Below are positions 58,605 to 64,000 of a DNA stretch of 64,000 bases, one piece after another (the stretch's first letter is position 1; each line of letters starts with the position of its first letter). The stretch lies in NCBI RefSeq assembly GCF_000714935.1, contig NZ_JMIR01000024.1:1-64000 (forward strand), written 5' to 3'. The notes beneath the pieces are model-generated. The model did not search any database, was not told the DNA's origin, and saw nothing but the letters and a program-made list of their open reading frames with translations. This stretch comes from Tumebacillus flagellatus. GTDB taxonomy: Bacteria > Bacillota > Bacilli > Tumebacillales > Tumebacillaceae. Position numbers and translations under genes: made by a program.

Positions 58605-59471
58605 ATGAACATCAACAAGTACAAAGTATTGACGAAAGTGGTTGAACTTGGGAGCTTGACGAAAGCAGCCGATGAATTGGGTTTTACTCAGTCCGGTGTC
58701 AGTCATATCATCAACAGCCTGGAGGATGAATTCGGCTTCTCTCTGCTGATTCGAAACCGTTCCGGCGTGAGAGTCACCAGCAACGGGGAAACGATTTTGA
58801 AGACGATCTATGAGATTCTGAAGTGGCATCAACACCTGGAGCAAGAAGTCGCCTCCCTGCACGGATTAGACGCGGGTGTTCTTCAGATCGGGACCTTTAC
58901 AAGTGTTTCCGTCCAGTGGCTGCCCGGGATCATTCAGGATTTCCAACGGGATTACCCCAATATCGAAATTCGATTATCGGAAGGAGATTACACGCAAATC
59001 GAGGAGTGGATCGCAGAGGGGAAGATCGATTGCGGCTTTCTGTCGCTGCCAACGTTGGACACATTCGATGCCATTCACTTGCATCAAGATCCGTTGTTCG
59101 TTTTGTTGCCGGTCGATCATCCTCTGAGTTGTGAATCATCCCTTCTGTTCTCCCAGTTGGAAAACGAGACGTTTGTTTTGCTGCGAGAAGGAACGGATCA
59201 TGATGTGAGACGGATCTTGGAGCAGTCTTCCATCAACCCGAAATCCAAGTATACATTAGCGGATGATTACGCGATCATGGCGATGGTCGAGAAGGGACTC
59301 GGCATCAGCATTCTGCCCGAATTGGTTCTGCGAGGTCAACGATTCAACATTCGACTCGTTGAACTCACGGGGCACTACCGCTCGCTTGGGATTGTGGTTC
59401 GTTCGATGGCGCAAGTCTCTCCAGCGACGAAGATTTTCCTGAAATACGTTCAAAATTATCCAAAATTGTAG
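58605..59471 (+). CDS. LysR-family transcriptional regulator
   Basis: A 288-residue regulator: N-terminal winged helix (YKVLTKVVELGSLTKAADELGFTQSGVSHIINSLEDEFG) and the periplasmic-binding-like effector domain (VLQIGTFTSVSVQWLPGIIQDFQRDYPNIEI). It is divergent from the EamA transporter gene with 121 bases between, where its operator should lie. Start ATG 58605 with GGAGGGG upstream. Confidence 0.94.
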   Translation: MNINKYKVLTKVVELGSLTKAADELGFTQSGVSHIINSLEDEFGFSLLIRNRSGVRVTSNGETILKTIYEILKWHQHLEQEVASLHGLDAGVLQIGTFTSVSVQWLPGIIQDFQRDYPNIEIRLSEGDYTQIEEWIAEGKIDCGFLSLPTLDTFDAIHLHQDPLFVLLPVDHPLSCESSLLFSQLENETFVLLREGTDHDVRRILEQSSINPKSKYTLADDYAIMAMVEKGLGISILPELVLRGQRFNIRLVELTGHYRSLGIVVRSMAQVSPATKIFLKYVQNYPKL

Positions 59472-59474
59472 ACG

Positions 59475-59512
59475 AAAAAACGCCACAGCCAATGACCTGT
59501 GGCGTTTGCGTA
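59475..59512 (+). terminator. Terminator-like hairpin after the LysR gene
   Basis: Stem AAACGCCACAG / CTGTGGCGTTT; the T-run is short. The stretch 59513-59682 holds nothing recognisable. Confidence 0.65.
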
Positions 59513-59682
59513 TGTTTGCCGTCGATTAGTAGCAATATTCGATGGAAAGAATCGGGATCCTCTTCTCGACCGGTTCAGCGTTGGTTGCGGGTTAAGAGTT
59601 CTCAAGATTCTGACCAACTTGGTCGGGCTTGCCACCTATGACCACTTCGGTGCCGCTCTCAGAGAACAGACACTAAGGTCTG

Positions 59683-59922
59683 CTAGATCAGCGACTGGCC
59701 AATCTGAATTCCTTTCTTGATCGCTTTCAGATCGCCGTTCGAGTTTTGCAGTAGAGGCAACATCTTCGTGCCCCTCTCCATCGGGTGTGAACACAGTCGG
59801 CACGTTGGGGTCTCCTCAAACGCAAAATTATCCCGCATCCAGCCTTTGCAACCTTCTTGCGTACAAGACCAAATGGTCGTGATCCCCTCTGGTACTTCGG
59901 TCTGCTTTGCTCGATTGTACAT
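59683..59922 (-). CDS. ydjO: Cold-inducible YdjO-type zinc-ribbon protein
   Basis: A 79-residue protein with two CxxC-like pairs: WSCTQEGCKGWMRDNFAF and PTCRLCSHPM, then MLPLLQN. This is the pattern of the YdjO family, named cold-inducible in Bacillus subtilis. It lies just downstream of csp copy 2 on the same strand, past that gene's terminator, so read-through could co-express it with the cold-shock protein. Start ATG 59922 with GGGGAGGGA upstream; the longer frame to 59952 is not needed. Confidence 0.88.
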   Translation of the reverse strand: MYNRAKQTEVPEGITTIWSCTQEGCKGWMRDNFAFEETPTCRLCSHPMERGTKMLPLLQNSNGDLKAIKKGIQIGQSLI

Positions 59923-59950
59923 GAAGTATCCCTCCCCGAAATGTTCAGAC

Positions 59951-59990
59951 AAAAGAAAAACTGCCCCTAACCAAGTTAAGGGCAGTTTTT
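59951..59990 (-). terminator. Terminator of csp copy 2
   Basis: Minus-strand stem ACTGCCC-TAAC / GTTAGGGGCAGT (TTGG turn) followed by TTTTTC; duplicate of that of copy 1. Confidence 0.88.
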
Positions 59991-60000
59991 CTGTTGTGAG

Positions 60001-60201
60001 TTACAGCTTTACAACGTTTTCAGCTTGCGGGCCGCGGTTGCCTTCGACAACGTTGAATTGTACGCGTTGACCTTCGTCCAAGGTCTTGAAACCTTCGCCA
60101 GTGATCGCGGAGAAATGTACGAATACGTCGCTGCCGCCTTCAACCTCGATAAAACCGAAACCTTTTTCTGCGTTGAACCATTTTACCGTGCCGTTTTGCA
60201 T
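60001..60201 (-). CDS. CspA-family cold-shock protein, copy 2
   Basis: A 66-residue cold-shock domain protein with KGFGFIE and VFVHFSAI, one residue different from copy 1. The similarity extends beyond the gene: promoter, leader hairpin, ribosome site and terminator are all recognisably duplicated (about 430 bases). The leader is followed in this copy by ydjO downstream. Confidence 0.97.
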   Translation of the reverse strand: MQNGTVKWFNAEKGFGFIEVEGGSDVFVHFSAITGEGFKTLDEGQRVQFNVVEGNRGPQAENVVKL

Positions 60202-60261
60202 CAGAAATACCTCCGTAAATGCGGGATTGTTAACATGTTCTTCTTATTCACCGAAATAAAT

Positions 60262-60323
60262 AAAATTCACACATTGTAAAAGGCTTCATTCACGAAATGA
60301 TCCCCTTTGCAATGTGTGAATTC
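60262..60323 (-). promoter_or_regulatory. Long hairpin in the csp copy 2 leader
   Basis: GAATTCACACATTGCAAAGG pairs with CCTTTTACAATGTGTGAATT almost perfectly. Compared with copy 1, changed bases keep or improve pairing. Confidence 0.68.
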
Positions 60324-60348
60324 AGGCTTCATCCTTTTAGTTGTTTTC

Positions 60349-60376
60349 AGTATACCATATCTGGAACCAATAGCAA
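60349..60376 (-). promoter_or_regulatory. Promoter of csp copy 2
   Basis: Minus strand TTGCTA, 16-base spacer, TATACT. Upstream, 60380-60495 holds no gene. Confidence 0.7.
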
Positions 60377-60495
60377 GCGACTTAGAAAGAAAGCAGAAAT
60401 TGGATGATGCAGGACGACGCCATTCGGTGGCATCACCAACGCTCGGAGTCAAAAAAAAGCGACTGGATCTTGGCCGGCGGCTCCTCTTATTGAAT

Positions 60496-60544
60496 TGCGG
60501 AGAGGACAGGATTCGCACCTGCGTGAGGTTGCCCGCACAACCTA
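60496..60544 (-). pseudogene. tRNA-Ser 3' fragment A
   Basis: The minus strand reads TAGGTTGTGCGGGCAACC (long variable arm), then CAGGTGCGAATCCTG (T-arm with one substitution) and TCCTCTCCGCA (acceptor end). These are the last 49 or so bases of a tRNA-Ser gene. No anticodon or D-arm follows, so it is a non-functional remnant. Confidence 0.7.
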
Positions 60545-60588
60545 AAAACCTGAGTTCGATGGAAATACGAACTCAGGTTTTAGCTGCA
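60544..60588. terminator. Terminator of the ABC-2 operon
   Basis: Stem AAAACCTGAGTTCG / CGAACTCAGGTTTT with 9-base loop; T-run on both strands. Confidence 0.92.
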
Positions 60589-60593
60589 CACAA

Positions 60594-61541
60594 CTAGGCT
60601 GTGACGTCTCTTCTCTTGAAAACAACCCACGCCAGAACGTTGAACACCAAAAAATAGACGATGAGAACCGTGACGGAAAACCCTAAGGTCATGCCGGGGA
60701 TCATCGGCGTCCCGGTTAGATATTGCGTGAGGTCCGTATTTTCAAACAGATAGTACTTGGCCCAGTTGTATTGTGCTAAGAAACCTGCAATGCTGGAGCC
60801 GCCAAACATCGTGACAAGGGAGAGTGCGATGGCGATCGAACTGCTGCGAAATACCGTCGAGATCATAAATGCCAAAGTGACAATCATAATCATTTGTACC
60901 GAAGAGTACAAGTACGTGCTGACAGCCTGCTGGATGATGTTGGATTCATGAAGGATCCCGTCGCTTGATGCATACACGTACGGGACACCAACGTCTTGGA
61001 ATCCTTGCAAGGCTCCGGATACCACAAACGCACTGATAAACAAGATCACAAAGAGGAGTACCGAGAACACCAGCGTAGACAGGTATTTGGAGAGCAGAAT
61101 TTTGCTGCGCGAGGTGGGTCGGATCAAAAGCATTTTGATCGTGCCGCCGCTGAATTCACCGGCCACGCTCTCCGCCGCGATGATCACGGTAAACACAGTG
61201 ACCACCATGACCAAACTGGAGGCTTTGAGCATATTGCCCCATAACGTTTGATCTGTCGGCGGGATGTTGTGATCGAGATGGTACTGGTTCAACTTCACTC
61301 GGGCTTCCAGCCGAGGTTTTCGATCCGTATTGGTGCCTAGATTGTCCAGCATTTTTTGGTCATTGGTGATTTGTTGCTGGACGTTGGTTCTCCAATCACT
61401 GCTGGCGACTTGAGACGGTTTTACGGTATATTGTTGCGCGACGAGAAACGCAATTGTGGTGAGCACCAACAAAACGACCAACATCCAGGTACGCGCCCGG
61501 CGGTAGATTTTCATGTTTTCATTCAAAAAGAGATTAAACAA
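60594..61541 (-). CDS. ABC-2 type transporter permease
   Basis: A 315-residue permease: TM1 near residue 20-38, an external coiled segment (residues 45-95), then five helices with the GEFSGGTIKMLLIRPTSRSKILLSKYL coupling motif typical of ABC-2 exporters (bacitracin/antibiotic or multidrug type). Start TTG 61541 is preferred because GGGGG lies 8 bases upstream; GTG 61550 overlaps that site. It overlaps the ATPase gene end by 8 bases. Confidence 0.9.
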   Translation of the reverse strand: MFNLFLNENMKIYRRARTWMLVVLLVLTTIAFLVAQQYTVKPSQVASSDWRTNVQQQITNDQKMLDNLGTNTDRKPRLEARVKLNQYHLDHNIPPTDQTLWGNMLKASSLVMVVTVFTVIIAAESVAGEFSGGTIKMLLIRPTSRSKILLSKYLSTLVFSVLLFVILFISAFVVSGALQGFQDVGVPYVYASSDGILHESNIIQQAVSTYLYSSVQMIMIVTLAFMISTVFRSSSIAIALSLVTMFGGSSIAGFLAQYNWAKYYLFENTDLTQYLTGTPMIPGMTLGFSVTVLIVYFLVFNVLAWVVFKRRDVTA

Positions 61542-62454
61542 TTTGCTCACCCCCGGTCAATTGCAGGAATTTCTCTTCCAACGTTTGCGTGACCTTCTGG
61601 ATGCCAAACACTTTCACGCCGCCTTGAACGAGGCGTTCGTTCACTTCGGCAATTTGTTCCCTGTCTAACACCATCAGAAGTCCTTCAGCTTTCTCTTGCG
61701 CGTCGACAACCGGTTCCTGTGCGAGGAGTTTCCGAGCCAACTCCATTTGATCGACTTCGAAAATGACCTGAGAATCGGCTCCCTCCTTGATTAACTCCTT
61801 GATCGATTGAACATCGACCAACTTCCCTTGCTGAATGATGGCGACGCGATCGCACATCAACTCCATTTCGGAGAGCAAGTGACTGGAGACGATGACCGAG
61901 ATGCCGGCTTCCCTCGTCAGCCCGTGTAAATACTCCCGCAATTCCCGTATGCCGGCCGGATCAAGTCCATTCGTAGGCTCGTCCAGAATCAGCAGAGAGG
62001 GTTTATGGAGCAAGGCTTGAGCCACCCCTAATCGTTGCCGCATGCCAAGCGAGTAGGTCCGAACCTTGTCGTGAATGCGATTCTCCAGCGCGACCAACCG
62101 AATCACTTCTTCAATGCGATCCTTCGTCACTCCCGGAACCATCCGAGCGAAATGAATCAAATTTTGGTACCCGGACAGATACTTGTACATTTCCGGATTC
62201 TCAACAATCGCCCCGACATGAACGATTGCACGTTCGAAGTTCTCGGAGATACTTTGCCCCTCGATCAAAACATCCCCTTCGGTGATGCCGATCAAGCCAA
62301 CCATCATCCGAATGGTCGTGGTTTTACCTGCTCCGTTTGGCCCGAGGAAACCAAACACTTCACCTCGCTGCACATCGAAATTCAGATGATCGATGATCGT
62401 TTTGCTCCCAATCCTTTTTGTCAGATTTCGAACCTGTACGATAGGTGTCGACAC
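61534..62454 (-). CDS. ABC transporter ATP-binding protein (BcrA-type)
   Basis: A 306-residue ATPase with Walker A GPNGAGKTTT, Q-loop, signature YSLGMRQRLGVAQAL, Walker B LLILDEPTNGLDP and the H-loop SSHLLSEME. The C-terminal 80 residues match the BcrA/DUF4162-like extension. Start GTG 62454 with GGGAGG 7 bases upstream; the longer frame to 62595 includes non-coding leader. Together with the permease it forms an exporter of lipid-active compounds or antimicrobial peptides, by family. Confidence 0.94.
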   Translation of the reverse strand: MSTPIVQVRNLTKRIGSKTIIDHLNFDVQRGEVFGFLGPNGAGKTTTIRMMVGLIGITEGDVLIEGQSISENFERAIVHVGAIVENPEMYKYLSGYQNLIHFARMVPGVTKDRIEEVIRLVALENRIHDKVRTYSLGMRQRLGVAQALLHKPSLLILDEPTNGLDPAGIRELREYLHGLTREAGISVIVSSHLLSEMELMCDRVAIIQQGKLVDVQSIKELIKEGADSQVIFEVDQMELARKLLAQEPVVDAQEKAEGLLMVLDREQIAEVNERLVQGGVKVFGIQKVTQTLEEKFLQLTGGEQIV

Positions 62455-62477
62455 ATCATTACCTCCCTGAAAAAGTC

Positions 62478-62501
62478 GTTTGACTCTGTTCAATGTCAAA
62501 C
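62478..62501. promoter_or_regulatory. Inverted repeat upstream of the ABC operon
   Basis: GTTTGAC / GTCAAAC with a 10-base spacer, 24 bases before the ATPase start; a possible operator or leader hairpin. No regulator gene is adjacent. Confidence 0.45.
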
Positions 62502-62596
62502 CATACCAGATGTTCATGAAAATCCACTGAAAAAACGCCCACATCGTGCGAATCCGTACAGTTCCTTCTGAATTATCATGGAGGGCTAAACGCAAA

Positions 62597-62645
62597 AATG
62601 CGCCATCATTCCATATCGGAACAATGACGCACGAGCAAAAAACCT
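62597..62645 (-). terminator. Terminator downstream of tRNA-Ser fragment B
   Basis: Minus-strand stem TGCGTCATTGTTCC / GGAATGATGGCGCA (two wobble pairs) then TTTTTG. It is in the position expected of a terminator of the former tRNA gene. Confidence 0.7.
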
Positions 62646-62660
62646 AGCTATAAACTAATT

Positions 62661-62684
62661 TGGCGGAGAGGACAGGATTCGAAC
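62661..62684 (-). pseudogene. tRNA-Ser 3' fragment B
   Basis: The minus strand is an exact tRNA-Ser 3' end: GTTCGAATCCTG, then TCCTCTCCGCCA with encoded CCA. Upstream bases do not continue the tRNA. It shares 19 bases (GCGGAGAGGACAGGATTCG on plus) with fragment A. Confidence 0.75.
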
Positions 62685-62724
62685 TCCCACATCCCGCCTC
62701 GAAACTTAGATATCGCCTTATGGA

Positions 62725-63640
62725 ATGAAGTGCCACCGAATTGTTCATCTGACGGTAACCGTCCTTGGTGAGCGGTTATCAAAAAACGGGAACGTTATGA
62801 ACGTGAACCCGGCACCGCGCATCGTAAACGATCACACGATGGTTCCGCTCCGTTTTATTTCGGAAGTGTTTGGCAACGAAGTGAAGTACGAGCCTGCCAC
62901 GAACACCATCTCGGTTTTGCCGACGCAAAAAAACCTCGACCAACGCAAGAAGATCAAAGACATCCTGATGCATTCCCAAGAAGTCATGAACGCCAAGAAA
63001 AGCTACTCGATGGACATGGTGATGAAAAGCACCGTCGAGAACAAAATGAAGCTCCGGTCATCCTGAACGGCACAATGCACGTTGACTATGCGAAAACCCG
63101 CTGGTGATCCATGAGACGGGCTCAATGACGGCCGGCACCCCTGACAAAATTGACATGGATCTGTATCTCACCAAAGACACCGTCTACATGCTGAATCCGA
63201 GCACGAAGAAATGGGAGAAATCCTCGGCGGTCGGCACCGACCCGCTCGGAGATCTCAGTTCCTTGATGGAGATCAATTCCGCCGGCCCGCAAGCGGAAGC
63301 GAACATGATCGCCATTCTCCCGTACACGTCGTACAGCGAAGACAACATGGCGTACCATATCGCGTATACCATTGACTCCAACGGCTTGAAAAAGCTCCTG
63401 GAGCTGCAAAAGACCAACCCGATGGCGCCTCAATTGCAGAACGGCATGACCATGAAAATGACGCTGGACATCGACAAGGCGACCTATCTGCAACAGGGGA
63501 TGTCCATGCAGATGGAAGCCGATCAATTTGGCACGCATCTGATCACGCAAATGACGGCAACCGTCAAGGACTTCGACAAGATGCCGCAGGTGACCGTACC
63601 GGATGATGTATTGAAAAATGCGGTGGAGACGACGCACTAG
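62725..63640 (+). pseudogene. Truncated, frameshifted stalk-domain exported protein
   Basis: The frame at 62725 enters in the middle of a stalk (Cu amine oxidase N-like) domain (NPAPRIVNDHTMVPLRFISEVFG) with no signal peptide and no first half. It stops at 63064. A short stretch in another frame (PVILNGTMHVDYAK) and then a third (GSMTAGTPDKIDMDLYLTKDTVYMLN) continue the same protein to 63640. The C-terminal part resembles the lipoprotein-like DUF6612 type that measures mean-field outer domains, a weak match. Two frame changes plus 5' truncation make it a pseudogene unless there are sequencing errors. Confidence 0.8.
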
Positions 63641-63647
63641 TAACAAA

Positions 63648-63694
63648 GGGAAGAGGAGTTCCGCATGCGGAACTCCTCTTTCTCTTCCCTTAGC
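63648..63694. terminator. Bidirectional terminator
   Basis: Perfect stem AGAGGAGTTCCG / CGGAACTCCTCT with CATG turn, followed by TTCTCTTCC, between the pseudogene and the dsbA-like gene. Confidence 0.9.
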
Positions 63695-64000
63695 GGCATC
63701 CGTCGATCCCGCAAGCCATTCCATCGCCGAATTCTTGCTTCTCCTGAGCTTGCTTCAATTCCTCATTAAGGATCTGCTCGAACGCTTCTTTGCTGCGAAC
63801 CCCTTCCAAGACGTGATTCCCAATCATGATCGTCGGAACGACTTGAATTCCGGCTTCTCTGTACGCATGATGCAGCGCTTTTTGATGCGCTTCCTGATAG
63901 GTTCGAGATTCGAGAGCGGCACGAAATTGTGATTCGTCCAATCCGACCTCACCCGCCAGTTTCGTCAGCACATCGACTTGGCCGATGTCCTGTTCTTCTT
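63690..64000 (-). CDS. DsbA-family oxidoreductase (FrnE-like), C-terminal part, cut by window edge
   Basis: About 103 residues of the C-terminus. LDESQFRAALESRTYQEAHQKALHHAYREAGIQVVPTIMIG with the cis-Pro in VVPT and LEGVRSKEAFEQIL match DsbA/FrnE thioredoxin-fold proteins. The tail CGIDGCR has two Cys. The N-terminus with any CxxC is outside the window. A frame start at 63971 is internal, not a true start. Confidence 0.88.
   Translation of the reverse strand, partial: EEQDIGQVDVLTKLAGEVGLDESQFRAALESRTYQEAHQKALHHAYREAGIQVVPTIMIGNHVLEGVRSKEAFEQILNEELKQAQEKQEFGDGMACGIDGCR

Noticed and set aside
62455-62595. 47-residue N-terminal extension of the BcrA-type ATPase
   Set aside because: It lies before the GGGAGG site and includes the inverted repeat; the GTG at 62454 gives the normal start of the ATPase family.

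Overview
The window reads as chromosome of a spore-forming, moderately GC-rich Bacillota of the class Bacilli. MurT/GatD, a YhcN/YlaJ-type spore lipoprotein, tiny YjcZ-like membrane proteins, a YdjO-type cold-inducible protein, CspA-family proteins, oligoendopeptidase F and GGAGG-type ribosome sites all point there. GC content by eye and gene style recall Tumebacillus/Alicyclobacillaceae, but I cannot confirm a genus. No phage genes, insertion sequence, CRISPR array or replication origin is visible.

Layout. 0-5.3 kb: partial tRNA-Met, murT-gatD (lipid II amidation), a small membrane protein, an LCP cell-wall ligase with a long Gly/Thr-rich tail, an L,D-transpeptidase and tRNA-Arg, i.e. a cell-envelope block. 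5.3-17 kb: alpha/beta hydrolase, SLH-domain surface protein, a small Cys-rich protein, an M50-like membrane protease, a diguanylate cyclase overlapping an enterochelin-esterase-like gene, PepF, a CcdC-like protein, a stalk-plus-ankyrin exported protein, a DUF502 protein and a YhcN-type lipoprotein. 17-24.9 kb: fixH-sco-folB, acetyltransferases, an oxidoreductase, a DUF4188 protein, and a tight three-gene unit (Lgt-like protein, radical SAM protein of the COG1964/tetraether-synthase type, small membrane protein). 24.9-29.5 kb: GtrA / GT2 / polytopic-protein glycosylation operon divergent from a lipoprotein alpha-amylase.

29.5-38.3 kb is rich in small and unassigned genes. It holds a heme-oxygenase-like putative metalloenzyme, an XRE-TPR regulator whose stop codon overlaps the start of a 39-residue exported-peptide gene (a likely RRNPP quorum-sensing pair), a second TPR protein whose helix-turn-helix has lost about 15 residues, several tiny membrane proteins, a broken EamA transporter gene, an MgtC-like protein and an amino-acid permease. 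38.4-44.1 kb: TPR protein, ArsR-type regulator, MFS exporter, and two DppB/DppC-like permeases with no ATPase or binding protein beside them. 44.2-53.5 kb: two YjcZ-like micro-genes, an aspartate decarboxylase/transaminase, two asparagine-synthetase paralogues that both lack the N-terminal glutaminase cysteine, a chemoreceptor and an RraA-like protein.

From about 54 kb to the end the DNA looks more AT-rich and accessory. It contains three secreted proteins, two copies of a csp locus duplicated with promoter and structured 5' leader, an EamA/LysR divergent pair, and an ABC-2 transporter operon bracketed by two fragments of a tRNA-Ser gene, one next to a truncated, frameshifted stalk-domain gene. 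A DsbA-family gene runs off the right edge.

The best candidates for under-described biology are the XRE-TPR/peptide pair and its HTH-deleted neighbour, the twin glutaminase-dead asparagine synthetases (the first followed by aspD behind a Shine-Dalgarno-masking inverted repeat), and the Lgt-like/radical SAM membrane-lipid cassette. Several short genes (8392, 33144, 34737, 35286, 44911, 45074) are under 60 codons and were found by reading ribosome sites and codons by hand.
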